Of a DNA stretch of 64,000 nt, positions 15,669 to 24,985 are shown one piece after another (position 1 is the stretch's first letter; every line of letters begins with the position of its first letter). The translations under genes were made by a program, and so were the position numbers. Below the pieces are notes generated by a model. The model was not told the DNA's origin, did not search any database, and saw only the letters and a list, made by a program, of their open reading frames with translations. The stretch covers positions 28,696 through 92,695 of the forward strand of contig CAKQNS010000004.1 of NCBI GenBank assembly GCA_934255455.1, given 5' to 3'. Source of the DNA: an uncultured Alphaproteobacteria bacterium (GTDB lineage Bacteria; Pseudomonadota; Alphaproteobacteria; Rs-D84).

Positions 15669-17675
15669 ATGAGCAAGACACCTGATTTATTTACATTGGC
15701 CGAACACGCCGATTTGTTGAAAAAACTGAACGAATGGGACATTGCGTATCATCAAAAAGATGCCCCGGTGGTTGACGATGCCACATACGATGCAGCAAAA
15801 TCGCGCGCGTTGGCCATTGAATCTGAATTTCCAGAACTGGCGAAAAATGGTGCGTCCACGCATGTTGGTGCGGCGGTCGCGGCGGGGTTCAAATCGTACC
15901 CACACACCGTGCCGATGCTGTCTATTTCGGATGTGTTCAATCAGGGCGAGGTTGCCGATTGGTTTGACAAATTGGCAGATAAAAATCTGTTTATTGAATT
16001 AAAGGTTGATGGTGTATCGTTTGCGGCGCGCTATGAACATGGACGCCTGGTTCGCGGGTTGACGCGGGGCAGTGGTGTTTTGGGTGAAGATATAACGGAA
16101 AACCTGCGCACGATTGCGGATATTCCACAAAACCTGACGGGTGATTTTCCCGCTGTTATCGAGGTCCGGGGCGAGGTTTATATGCGTCGCGCTGATTTTA
16201 TTGCGCTGAACGCGGCGGCAATGGAAAACGGTGACAAAGTATTTGCCAACCCGCGCAATGCGGCGGCTGGGTCATTGCGGCAACTGAATCCGGCGGTGAC
16301 GGCGTCGCGGCGTCTGTCGGCATTTGGGTATACTTATGGTGAATTGTCCGCGCGCACATGGCAAACGCAAAGTGAATATTTTGATAAATTGGAATCGTGG
16401 GGGTTCAAAACCACGCGGCCATGGGCGCATCATGCGCACACGCTGGACGAAATCCAGCATGTATACAACCAAACCATGCTGATACGCGACGAAATTCCGT
16501 TTGATATTGACGGCCTGGTGATAAAGGTGAACAATGTCGCCCTGCAAGAAAAAATGGGTGCGCGTGCCAACAGCCCCCGGTGGGAGGTTGCGTATAAATT
16601 CCCCGCGGCGCGTGCAATAACCGCATTGCGTGACATTACGGTCCAGGTTGGGCGTACGGGCGTTTTGACGCCGGTTGCGGAATTGGAACCAATAAATATC
16701 GGTGGTGTTTTGGTGTCGCGTGCGACGCTGCACAATGCGGACGAAATCGCGCGTCTGGGGGTCAAAATTGGGGACAAGATTATTGTTCAACGCGCGGGCG
16801 ACGTGATTCCGCAAATTGTTGGCGTGGCGGAAACCGCGCCCGATGCGCGTGAATTTGTATTCCCAACCGTGTGTCCCGTCTGTGGCGCGGCGGTTGTCCA
16901 GGAATCGGGCCAGGTTGCGCGCCGCTGTGTGAATACATTGGGGTGTCCGGCGCAACGCATTGGCGAATTGGAGCATTTTGTTTCGCGCAAGGGTTTTGAC
17001 ATTGACGGCCTGGGGACGCGCCAGTTGGAATTGTTTATTTCGCGTGGTTGGATTTCGTCGCCCGCCGACATATTTACATTGATTGCGCGCCACGGCGATG
17101 CGATAAAAAATCTGGACGGGTTCGGCGATAAATCGGTTGCAAATCTGGATGCGGCGATTGAACGCGCCCGCGATATTGATTTGCATCGTTTCCTGTTCGC
17201 CATCGGCGTGCCCGAGGTGGGCGAGGTCACGTCCAAGATTTTGTCGCGTGCATTTGGGAATCTGGACGCAATTCGCAGTGCGCCTGCGTGGAAACTGAAA
17301 CAGGTTGATGGTATTGGCGATGTTATGGCGGATGAAATTGTTTCGTTTTTTGCCGATGCGCATAATGTGCGTGCACTGGACGATTTGCTGACACATGTTC
17401 GTGTGCGTGAAACGGTTGTGGATGCCGCCCCAGTGGACAGCCCCGTTGCCGGCAAGAAAATCGTCCTGACGGGGACATTGGCGAATTATACCCGTGATGC
17501 GGCGCGTGAAATTCTGGAACGCATGGGCGCGCGTGTCCAGGGCAGTGTATCCGCAAAAACAGACATTGTTCTGGCCGGGGCGGATGCCGGGTCCAAATTG
17601 ACGCGCGCAAATGAATTGGGTATTACCGTTTGGGGCGAAACAGATTTTGAAAAATTGATTTCTGAAAATAAATAA
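15669..17675 (+). CDS. ligA: NAD-dependent DNA ligase
   Basis: 668 aa, the usual LigA length. It seals nicks in replication and repair using NAD+. The start at 15669 fits the family N-terminus and lies just after a perfect promoter. The adenylation motif ELKVDGVSF carries the active-site Lys near residue 112; an OB fold follows; the zinc finger shows CPVC and RRCVNTLGCPAQ (about 403-424). Helix-hairpin-helix repeats fill 430-580, and a C-terminal BRCT domain (VAGKKIVLTGTL to the end) completes the protein. The 7-base distance from the TATAAT box suggests leaderless mRNA. The minus-strand gene pair at 17679-19326 converges on its 3' end. Confidence 0.96.
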   Translation: MSKTPDLFTLAEHADLLKKLNEWDIAYHQKDAPVVDDATYDAAKSRALAIESEFPELAKNGASTHVGAAVAAGFKSYPHTVPMLSISDVFNQGEVADWFDKLADKNLFIELKVDGVSFAARYEHGRLVRGLTRGSGVLGEDITENLRTIADIPQNLTGDFPAVIEVRGEVYMRRADFIALNAAAMENGDKVFANPRNAAAGSLRQLNPAVTASRRLSAFGYTYGELSARTWQTQSEYFDKLESWGFKTTRPWAHHAHTLDEIQHVYNQTMLIRDEIPFDIDGLVIKVNNVALQEKMGARANSPRWEVAYKFPAARAITALRDITVQVGRTGVLTPVAELEPINIGGVLVSRATLHNADEIARLGVKIGDKIIVQRAGDVIPQIVGVAETAPDAREFVFPTVCPVCGAAVVQESGQVARRCVNTLGCPAQRIGELEHFVSRKGFDIDGLGTRQLELFISRGWISSPADIFTLIARHGDAIKNLDGFGDKSVANLDAAIERARDIDLHRFLFAIGVPEVGEVTSKILSRAFGNLDAIRSAPAWKLKQVDGIGDVMADEIVSFFADAHNVRALDDLLTHVRVRETVVDAAPVDSPVAGKKIVLTGTLANYTRDAAREILERMGARVQGSVSAKTDIVLAGADAGSKLTRANELGITVWGETDFEKLISENK

Positions 17676-17678
17676 CAA

Positions 17679-18599
17679 TTACCGCGACAATTGGCGTTCC
17701 AGATTTTGGAATTTTGCCATTTGTTCGCGCATAAATGCAATTTTTTCGGCGTTGTTGTTTATGCTTTTCTGGTTCTGTGGATTTTTGCGCAGGTCGTCGG
17801 CCGCCTTGATAAAACGTTTCAGCCACACAACCATGGTGCGATATTTCATAATTTCGCGCAATTTGTCGTTTTTAATGCTGGGCATGGCCCACAGGTGTTT
17901 GTTGTGCATTTTGCGATATACCTCGTACACAGGTTTGCAAATATCCAATTCAATTTGCAGCGGCGCAAAAATATCACGGTATATGAAACGGTATCCGGCC
18001 TCGGCAAAATCAATAAAGGAAATTTTGCTGGTGGCAGGGTCATACAACACATTCCCAGAATTCAAATCACAATGTGACCATGCCATACGCGTAGTGTATT
18101 CAAATGTCCCAATTTCATCGCGAATGCGCGACATTTGACGAACTTCGTTTTTAGCGAACCAATTTGACATTTTGTTTTCAACAAAAGTGTCCAGCCTGTC
18201 AAATTTTAATTCTGATGCAATTTTGTGCATTTCTGGTTGGCCGATTGGTTGTGATTCATTCATATCAACCAGAAAACTGCCCAAACTGTTGGTGATTTCA
18301 AATTGCTGACGGCGGGACAGACTGCGGTATATTTCGCGTGTCAATGGAATGCCTGGGGCGCGTTCTTCCAAAATTTGGTATTCGTCATCATTGATGAATA
18401 TCATAGACGGAACATTATAAACGGGGTTGCCAACCGCGCGAATGCGGTCAATGGCCTGTTTGGTGCGATGCTGTTTTGCCAGCCATGCATTTTGTGCGTC
18501 CACGCCCATCGTCGGCAAGGGGCGTTTCAATACATACCCATCACCGTAATATACAGCGTATGTTTCGCGTCCATGATTCAGTGCTCTGATTTTCACCAT
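17679..18599 (-). CDS. Aminoglycoside-phosphotransferase-like kinase
   Basis: 306 aa. The C-lobe of a protein-kinase-like (APH/choline kinase) fold is clear: WSHCDLNSGNVLYD (about 174-187) provides the HxDxxxxN catalytic loop and ISFIDFAEAG (about 193-202) the metal-binding Asp. The N-lobe has GDGYVLKRPL with a likely ATP-binding Lys. The substrate is unknown; such proteins phosphorylate small molecules or proteins. The ATG lies two bases after the stop of the Fic-like gene, so the two are cotranscribed from the promoter at 19353. A two-gene Fic plus kinase arrangement is unusual and suggests a shared pathway or control of one by the other. Confidence 0.75.
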   Translation of the reverse strand: MVKIRALNHGRETYAVYYGDGYVLKRPLPTMGVDAQNAWLAKQHRTKQAIDRIRAVGNPVYNVPSMIFINDDEYQILEERAPGIPLTREIYRSLSRRQQFEITNSLGSFLVDMNESQPIGQPEMHKIASELKFDRLDTFVENKMSNWFAKNEVRQMSRIRDEIGTFEYTTRMAWSHCDLNSGNVLYDPATSKISFIDFAEAGYRFIYRDIFAPLQIELDICKPVYEVYRKMHNKHLWAMPSIKNDKLREIMKYRTMVVWLKRFIKAADDLRKNPQNQKSINNNAEKIAFMREQMAKFQNLERQLSR

Positions 18600-18600
18600 T

Positions 18601-19326
18601 TTACAGAATCCGTGATTTTTTTAACAGGTTTATAATTTCGTTTTGTGTACGCAACATACATGCCGACATGTATCGTGTGTATGTTTTGTGGTCGCCGTTG
18701 GCATTGGCGGTGATGGCCTCGCGATATTTCGCCTTGTCCGTTGAATGATTGAATACGATTGGGCGGTATCCATTTTGAATCAGTACCCAATTCATTATCA
18801 ATCTGGCCGTGCGTTTGTTAAAGTCATCAAAAGGTTGCAGCGCGATTAAATCATAATGTATATTGAACGCGCGCGACATGGCGCATTCGTTGCTGTTGTT
18901 TAATTTGAATAAAATTTGATTTAATTGGAATGGTATTTCTGGGGCGTCTGGCGCATGCATACGCTGGCCATTTACCGTGATTTCCAGCACTTTTCCGGTT
19001 TGTCTGTACCCCCCCCCATGGATAAATGTATCGGCGCACAGGATGCTGTGAATACGGCATATTTCCAATGCATCAATGGTGGTGTTTGGGTTGCTGATTA
19101 TATAGTCGTATGCCAAACCCAAATTTTTCATACAATTATAATCCAAATATGGTTCTTGGTCACGGGTGGGCACATAAAACAATGTGCGTGGTTCGGTGTA
19201 TGACAATTCGTGACGCAGCCAATTTACATTGTTCAGACGTTTGTGCGTGTCGGCCCCCGACAACATACAAGATATTGTCTGGCGGTTTTGTTCAATATGT
19301 GCCTTTAATTTTGGCGTCTTTGTCAT
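18601..19326 (-). CDS. Fic-fold protein with altered active site
   Basis: 241 aa. The Fic core motif HPFxDGNxRTAR is present but reads LQPFDDFNKRTARL (about 175-188): the catalytic His is Gln and the Gly before Asn is Phe, while the Arg and Asn that bind the nucleotide remain. Normal Fic proteins transfer AMP or other nucleotides to target proteins; this one may be inactive in that chemistry, or use another. Upstream, GGGYRQTGKV forms the usual flap region and is encoded by a run of nine G on the coding strand (19009-19017), which could slip. AGGGACGAG precedes the ATG, and a strong promoter lies at 19353-19380. It is followed at once by the kinase-like gene. Confidence 0.8.
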   Translation of the reverse strand: MTKTPKLKAHIEQNRQTISCMLSGADTHKRLNNVNWLRHELSYTEPRTLFYVPTRDQEPYLDYNCMKNLGLAYDYIISNPNTTIDALEICRIHSILCADTFIHGGGYRQTGKVLEITVNGQRMHAPDAPEIPFQLNQILFKLNNSNECAMSRAFNIHYDLIALQPFDDFNKRTARLIMNWVLIQNGYRPIVFNHSTDKAKYREAITANANGDHKTYTRYMSACMLRTQNEIINLLKKSRIL

Positions 19327-19352
19327 TTATTCTCGTCCCTGTGTTTATCAGA

Positions 19353-19380
19353 AATATAATACATAAAATAAATTTGTCAA
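19353..19380 (-). promoter_or_regulatory. Promoter of the Fic/kinase pair
   Basis: On the minus strand TTGACA (19375-19380), 16-base spacer, TATATT (19353-19358), about 27 bases from the start of the Fic-like gene. Confidence 0.7.
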
Positions 19381-19505
19381 GTATTTTAGGACGCCCGTAT
19401 GATGAAAAATATATTGGTTGAGCAAAAAAAATCGTGTTGCGGGGGGCGGCTTTTTGTTCTATGGTTTATGGTATAAAAACTGTGTAATTATACAAAGGAA
19501 AAGGA

Positions 19506-20951
19506 ATGTTAAAAAAACTGTTGATTTTGTTTGCGCTGGCATCCCCAATGGTGGCCACGGCGGCGAACAAGCCAAAGAAAGAAGAGCCCGTTGTACATCT
19601 GACCGATGAACAAATTTATGAGCAGTTGAAAAAACTGGCACTGGTGTTTGAAACGGCGCGTGCGTCTTTTGTAGAAGAAGCCGATGAAAAGAAAATGTTA
19701 GAGGCGGCAATGAACGGAATGTTATCGGCATTGGATCCGCATTCGTCGTATCTGTCGGCCGATGATTTCAAGGAATTTAATGACAAATCGTATGGTGAAT
19801 TTGGTGGTTTGGGTATTCAAATTACCAGTGACCGTGGCGCGGTGCGTGTAATTTCGCCAATTGACGATACGCCGGCCGCGCGCGCCGGGATAAAGGCGGG
19901 CGATTACATCACCCATATTGATGGCGAACAGGTTTTTGATTTAACACTGAACCAGGCGGTTAAAAAAATGAAAGGCCGCCCGGGGACCAAGGTTAAATTG
20001 ACCGTCGTATCCGATGGTGCCGAACCACGCAACATCACATTGAAACGCGCTATTATCAAGGTAAAATCGGTAAAATTCGAAGAAAAAACAATCGCCGATG
20101 CCGACGACGTGTCATCTGAAAAAATTGGATATATTCGTATATCTGATTTTGGTGCAACCACGGCCAAGGAATTAAAGAACGCAATTGAAAAATTGGAAAA
20201 GAAAAATGTGATTGGGTATGTGTTGGATGTTCGCAATAACCCCGGTGGGTACCTGACCGCCGCGATAGAGGTTGCTGATGCGTTTCTGGACAGTGGCGAA
20301 ATCGTGTCCACCCGCGGCAAGGCGAAAACGGACATTGAACGCAGTTTCGCGCATCCGGGCGATATGACAAATGGCAAACCGGTTGTTGTGCTGATAAACC
20401 ATGGGTCGGCATCGGCATCGGAAATTGTCGCGGGGGCATTACAGGATAATGGTCGCGGGCTGGTCATGGGGTCGCAAAGTTTCGGCAAGGGCAGTGTGCA
20501 ACAGCAAAAGCCCCTGGGCGATGGCACGGCAATTCATATTACAATCGCGCGCTATTATACCCCCAGTGGCCGTTCAATCCAGAACGAGGGCATCACCCCC
20601 GATGTCGAGGTTCTGCAAAGTAAAATCGAAACAATAGAACGCAAAGAAAGCCTGTATTCCGAGGCATCATTCAAAAACGCGTTGAAAAACGAAAGTGCCA
20701 AGAAAAAGGCCGACAAAAAGACCGATGATGACGATGCGCCGGAATTGACTGATGCGGAAAAAGATGCATTGGATTATCAATTGCAACGCGGTATGGATAT
20801 GGTGCGTGCAATGTCTAAATTGCAATCGCGCACGCCGGCGTGTGGCATAACCCCGGAACAAGAGGCTGAAATTGCCGCCGTTATGGCGGACGACACCCCG
20901 GTGGCCACGCCCGAAAAATCCAAGAAATCAGATTCAAAGAAAAAGAAATAA
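19506..20951 (+). CDS. ctpA: C-terminal processing peptidase, S41 family
   Basis: 481 aa. Signal peptide MLKKLLILFALASPMVATAA directs it to the periplasm. A PDZ domain (GGLGIQITSDRGAVRV onward, about 98-180) selects substrates by their C-termini. The catalytic Ser lies in GSASASEIVAGAL (about 301-313) and the Lys in SFGKGSVQ (about 325-332), the S41 Ser/Lys dyad. The C-terminal end is a long Lys/Asp/Glu-rich tail ending in a poly-Lys run. In Gram-negative bacteria these enzymes trim periplasmic proteins and cell-wall hydrolases. AAAGGAAAAGGA precedes the ATG. nifJ follows after 25 bases. Confidence 0.93.
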   Translation: MLKKLLILFALASPMVATAANKPKKEEPVVHLTDEQIYEQLKKLALVFETARASFVEEADEKKMLEAAMNGMLSALDPHSSYLSADDFKEFNDKSYGEFGGLGIQITSDRGAVRVISPIDDTPAARAGIKAGDYITHIDGEQVFDLTLNQAVKKMKGRPGTKVKLTVVSDGAEPRNITLKRAIIKVKSVKFEEKTIADADDVSSEKIGYIRISDFGATTAKELKNAIEKLEKKNVIGYVLDVRNNPGGYLTAAIEVADAFLDSGEIVSTRGKAKTDIERSFAHPGDMTNGKPVVVLINHGSASASEIVAGALQDNGRGLVMGSQSFGKGSVQQQKPLGDGTAIHITIARYYTPSGRSIQNEGITPDVEVLQSKIETIERKESLYSEASFKNALKNESAKKKADKKTDDDDAPELTDAEKDALDYQLQRGMDMVRAMSKLQSRTPACGITPEQEAEIAAVMADDTPVATPEKSKKSDSKKKK

Positions 20952-20976
20952 TACATAGTACAAGGGACATGGAATT

Positions 20977-23900
20977 ATGGCAAATTTAATTGTTGATGGA
21001 AACTGGGCGGCGGCGGATGTCGCATACAGATGTGTTGATTTTGCGGCTATTTACCCCATTACCCCCAGCAGCACCATGGGCGAATTGGCGGACGAATGGT
21101 CGTTCCAGCATAAAAAAAATATCTGGGGCGCAATTCCGCAAATAATCGAAATGCAATCCGAAGGCGGCGCGGCCGGCGCAATGCATGGCGCGTTGCAAAT
21201 GGGGTCGTTGGCCACAACATTTACCGCGTCCCAGGGATTGTTGCTGATGATTCCGAATATGTATAAAATTGCTGGCGAACAAACACCGTTTGTTATGCAT
21301 GTGGCGGCACGTGCGTTGGCCACGCATGCGTTGTCAATCTTTGGCGACCACAGCGATGTTATGTCGGTGCGCAGCACGGGTTTCGCGTTATTGTCCAGCC
21401 ACAATGTGCAACAGGCATCTGATATGGCGGCGATTGCACATGCGGCAACATTGCGGTCGCGTGTACCGTTCTTGCATTTCTTTGACGGGTTCCGTACCAG
21501 TCACGAAGAATCGCGTCTGGACAGAATCAGCGATGATGTTTTGCGTGAAATGTTGCCGGATGATTTGGTATTGAAAAATCATGCACGCGGAATGTCGCCG
21601 GAACACCCAACAATTCGCGGTACCGCGCAAAACCCCGATGTATATTTCCAGGGACGCGAGGCCGCAAACCCACTGTACGCCGCAACCCCCGAAATTGTCC
21701 AGGAATGTATGGATAAATTTGCCAAACTGACGGGGCGGCAATATCACTTGGTCGACTATGTCGGTGACCCGGCGGCCGAAAATGTTATTGTCGCCATGGG
21801 CAGTGCGTGCGAAACAATCGAAGAAACATTGGAATTTTTGCCACGTGGGTTGGGGCTGATAAAAATTCATTTGTATCGTCCGTTCCCGGTTGATGCATTT
21901 CGTGCGGCGTTGCCAAAAACGGTGCGGCGCATTGCGGTTTTGGACCGAACCAAGGAACCCGGCGCCATCGGCGAACCATTGTATCAGGATGTTAAAACCG
22001 TTGTTGGTGACGCGGCGGCGGTGTTCGGTGGGCGGTATGGTTTGGGATCCAAGGAATTCAAACCCCGCGATGTCAAGGCCGTGTATGAAAACCTGATGCG
22101 TGATACATTGCACCATAATTTCACCGTTGGCATTGACGATGATTTGTCGGGATTGTCGCTGAAAACGGACCCTGCGTTTGCGGTCCAGGCGGAAAATTTC
22201 AAGACCGCAATTCTGTACGGCATTGGTTCGGACGGAACGGTCGGCGCGGTTAAAAACATTGTAAAAATTGTTGGTGAAAATTCTGATTTATACCCGCAAT
22301 CGTACGCGGTATACGATTCCAAGAAATCGGGCGGACTGACCGCGTCGCACATTCGTTTTTCGGATGCCCCGATTAAAAGCCAATATTTGATAGAGGTTGC
22401 CGATTTCATCGGCGTATCAAACTTTATGATTGCCCAACGGTTTGATGTATTCCGGGGGCTGCGTGCCGGCGGGACGGTTATGATAAATACATCTATGGCG
22501 CCAGATGTGGCGTTTGCGAATCTGCCGCGGGAAACCCAGGAACATTTAATTCGTATGCGTGCAAATGTATATTTCTTGGACGCAAATGGTGCCGCCGCCG
22601 AATTGGGTTTGGGCAACCGTATCAACACATTTATCATGTTGAACTTCTTTAACCTGACCCGGATTATTGATCCGGCGGTTGCGGCAGACTCGGCCAAGGT
22701 TGCCATTGAAAAAACATACAAGAAAAAGGGTATGGATGTTGTCCAGGCAAACTGGACCGCGGTTGACCGGGCGGCTGAATATTTGCACCAGTACACATTG
22801 CCGTCGTCTGTATCGAATTTTGCACCTGATTTTGTGCCGTCTATGACGGCGGATGCGCCGGCGAAAATTGCGGGCACATTGGGTAAAATGGCCGCCCAAC
22901 GCGGCGATGCGATACCTGTGTCGCGGTTCCGGGTTGACGGTGAATTTGGGGGCGGTCAATATCCGGTCGGAACATCAAAATATGAAAAGCGTTCAATTTC
23001 CGAACGCGTCGCGACATGCGATTTAGAAAAATGTGTCCAATGTGGGCGGTGTTCGATGCTGTGCCCACATGCGGCCATTCGTATTCGCGCGTTGACCGCG
23101 GACCAGGTGGATGCCGCGCGGGCATCGGGCATCACGGTCGTGCCGATGAAAACGCCGGAATTGGGGCCCGATATGTATTATACATTGGCCATATCGCCGG
23201 CCGATTGCACGGGGTGTGGTGTGTGTGTGAAAAATTGCCCGGTTGCGGCATTAGCAATGAAAAACGTGCGCGATGTTGCGGCGGAAAATCAACGCGCATT
23301 TGATGCGGTGGTGAAATTGCCGGACACACCGCGCGAAAAATTGAACCTGAATATTCCAAAGCATGTTGAATTATTGCCGCATTATTTTGAATTCCCGGGC
23401 GCATGCGCGGGGTGTGGCGAAACACCATACATTAAATTGATGTCGCATTTATTTGGCGACCGTATGGTGGTGGCGAACGCAACGGGGTGCTCGTCAATCT
23501 ATGGGGCGAATTTGCCGACAACGCCATGGACGCGCGACGCGAATGGGCGCGGGCCGGCATGGTCTAATTCGCTGTTCGAAGACAATGCTGAATATGGTTT
23601 GGGTATGCGTTTGGCATTGAACCAGCAACGCGATACTTTGCGTGGAATGCTGTTTGAATTAAATGTTCCAAATGTCGATGCCTTGTTTGCCGAAACAGAT
23701 GTCGTGGCCCAGCGGAAAAATGTTGAAATGTTGCGCGCGCGCCTGGCAAACGATAAAAATCCGCGTGCCCGTATGGCGGAACCTTTGTTGGATGCGTTGG
23801 TCGACAAATCGGTATGGATTGTCGGCGGCGACGGTTGGGCATACGATATTGGGTATGGTGGTCTGGACCACATTTTGCACAGCGGTGAAAATGTAAATAT

Positions 23901-24489
23901 ATTGGTTCTGGATACCGAGGGTTATTCCAACACCGGTGGCCAGCAATCAAAATCAACCCCATTTGGTGCCAGTATGAAATTTGCCATTGGGGGCAAAGAA
24001 CATGCGAAGAAAGACCTGGGGATGATTGCAATGATGTCGGGGGCGTATGTTGCGCAAATTGCGTTGGGCGCCAACCCGGCCCAGGCCATACGCGCTTTTC
24101 GCGAGGCCGAAAGTTTCCCCGGGCCATCAATTATATTGGCGTATGCGCCGTGCATTGCACATGGTTTCGCATTACAAAACGGCGTGCAACACCAAACACA
24201 ATTGGTGCAGACGGGCGCGTGGCCACTGTATCGGTTTAACCCAACACTAATCGAGCAGGGACAAAACCCACTGTCGTTGGATTCCAGTATTGACAATCCA
24301 ACCCCGTTGGAAGATTTCTTGAAAACCGAAAGTCGTTTTGGTGCGGCGCGTGCGGCAAACCCGAACTTTGACCGTCTGGTCGAATTTGCCAAGGAAAATA
24401 ACCGATATAAAAGCGAGCTGAAAAAATACATTGCGCATTTCGCGCTGATGAACGCCAAAAACGGTGTCAAAGAAAACGGCGAGGGATAA
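20977..24489 (+). CDS. nifJ: Pyruvate:ferredoxin (flavodoxin) oxidoreductase
   Basis: 1170 aa, the full length of single-chain PFOR. It converts pyruvate and CoA to acetyl-CoA and CO2, passing electrons to ferredoxin or flavodoxin. The N-terminal domain shows YPITPSSTMGELADEW (about 26-41). Two 4Fe-4S ferredoxin motifs are CVQCGRCSMLCP (about 687-698) and CTGCGVCVKNCP (about 745-756). The proximal-cluster Cys pair is in CAGCGETPY (about 810), and the TPP-binding region is GGDGWAYDIGYGGLDH (about 950-965), followed by the NTGGQQSKSTP segment. AAGGGACA precedes the ATG. This oxygen-sensitive enzyme is unusual in Alphaproteobacteria and points to anaerobic metabolism. bamE starts five bases after its stop. 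Confidence 0.96.
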   Translation: MANLIVDGNWAAADVAYRCVDFAAIYPITPSSTMGELADEWSFQHKKNIWGAIPQIIEMQSEGGAAGAMHGALQMGSLATTFTASQGLLLMIPNMYKIAGEQTPFVMHVAARALATHALSIFGDHSDVMSVRSTGFALLSSHNVQQASDMAAIAHAATLRSRVPFLHFFDGFRTSHEESRLDRISDDVLREMLPDDLVLKNHARGMSPEHPTIRGTAQNPDVYFQGREAANPLYAATPEIVQECMDKFAKLTGRQYHLVDYVGDPAAENVIVAMGSACETIEETLEFLPRGLGLIKIHLYRPFPVDAFRAALPKTVRRIAVLDRTKEPGAIGEPLYQDVKTVVGDAAAVFGGRYGLGSKEFKPRDVKAVYENLMRDTLHHNFTVGIDDDLSGLSLKTDPAFAVQAENFKTAILYGIGSDGTVGAVKNIVKIVGENSDLYPQSYAVYDSKKSGGLTASHIRFSDAPIKSQYLIEVADFIGVSNFMIAQRFDVFRGLRAGGTVMINTSMAPDVAFANLPRETQEHLIRMRANVYFLDANGAAAELGLGNRINTFIMLNFFNLTRIIDPAVAADSAKVAIEKTYKKKGMDVVQANWTAVDRAAEYLHQYTLPSSVSNFAPDFVPSMTADAPAKIAGTLGKMAAQRGDAIPVSRFRVDGEFGGGQYPVGTSKYEKRSISERVATCDLEKCVQCGRCSMLCPHAAIRIRALTADQVDAARASGITVVPMKTPELGPDMYYTLAISPADCTGCGVCVKNCPVAALAMKNVRDVAAENQRAFDAVVKLPDTPREKLNLNIPKHVELLPHYFEFPGACAGCGETPYIKLMSHLFGDRMVVANATGCSSIYGANLPTTPWTRDANGRGPAWSNSLFEDNAEYGLGMRLALNQQRDTLRGMLFELNVPNVDALFAETDVVAQRKNVEMLRARLANDKNPRARMAEPLLDALVDKSVWIVGGDGWAYDIGYGGLDHILHSGENVNILVLDTEGYSNTGGQQSKSTPFGASMKFAIGGKEHAKKDLGMIAMMSGAYVAQIALGANPAQAIRAFREAESFPGPSIILAYAPCIAHGFALQNGVQHQTQLVQTGAWPLYRFNPTLIEQGQNPLSLDSSIDNPTPLEDFLKTESRFGAARAANPNFDRLVEFAKENNRYKSELKKYIAHFALMNAKNGVKENGEG

Positions 24490-24493
24490 AACC

Positions 24494-24928
24494 ATGAAAA
24501 AAATTATACTGACCATATTGTCCTGTGCGGCGTTGGCCGCATGCACATTCCAGACGAAACATCGCGGATACGTTTTTCCCGATGATTTGGATGCGCGAAT
24601 TGCCAATATAAAAACAACCAAACAATTACAGGACGAAATTGGTGCGCCGTTGACCAAGACCATCCATGGTGATACCGTATGGATTTATTACGGGGCCGAT
24701 GAAAACTATCGCGGGCCATTGCCAAAAACATACGACAATAAAACGGTACTGTTAGCGTGGGTGAACGGAAATCGGGTGACAAAAACGCAAATATTGCGCG
24801 ACGACGATTTGCCAAATGTGTTTGTTGCCGATGGCGAAACGGAAATTCCGGCGGCAATTGAACTGAACGCAATCCAAGAATTGTTTAACAATATTGGACG
24901 GTTTACGCCGGCCGGTTTGGGGCAATAA
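24494..24928 (+). CDS. bamE: BamE/SmpA-like outer-membrane lipoprotein
   Basis: 144 aa. A lipoprotein signal peptide ends at lipobox LAAC (Cys 17). The mature part has the SmpA/OmlA pattern: a helix followed by QLQDEIGAPLTKTIHGDTVWIYYG, then strand segments ending in VNGNRVTKTQIL. BamE is a small lipoprotein of the beta-barrel assembly machine that inserts outer-membrane proteins. The start at 24494 has GAGGGAT upstream; a longer in-frame start inside nifJ would spoil the signal peptide. It lies immediately after nifJ, probably cotranscribed. Confidence 0.85.
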   Translation: MKKIILTILSCAALAACTFQTKHRGYVFPDDLDARIANIKTTKQLQDEIGAPLTKTIHGDTVWIYYGADENYRGPLPKTYDNKTVLLAWVNGNRVTKTQILRDDDLPNVFVADGETEIPAAIELNAIQELFNNIGRFTPAGLGQ

Positions 24929-24985
24929 AAAGCATTTGGATTTTTTGCATAAATTGTGTACAATATGAACCAAGAGAGAAACAAT

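Noticed and set aside
16272..17678. Long minus-strand open frame (468 codons) opposite ligA
   Set aside because: Its sequence has no family features and it mirrors the codon bias of the real ligA gene.
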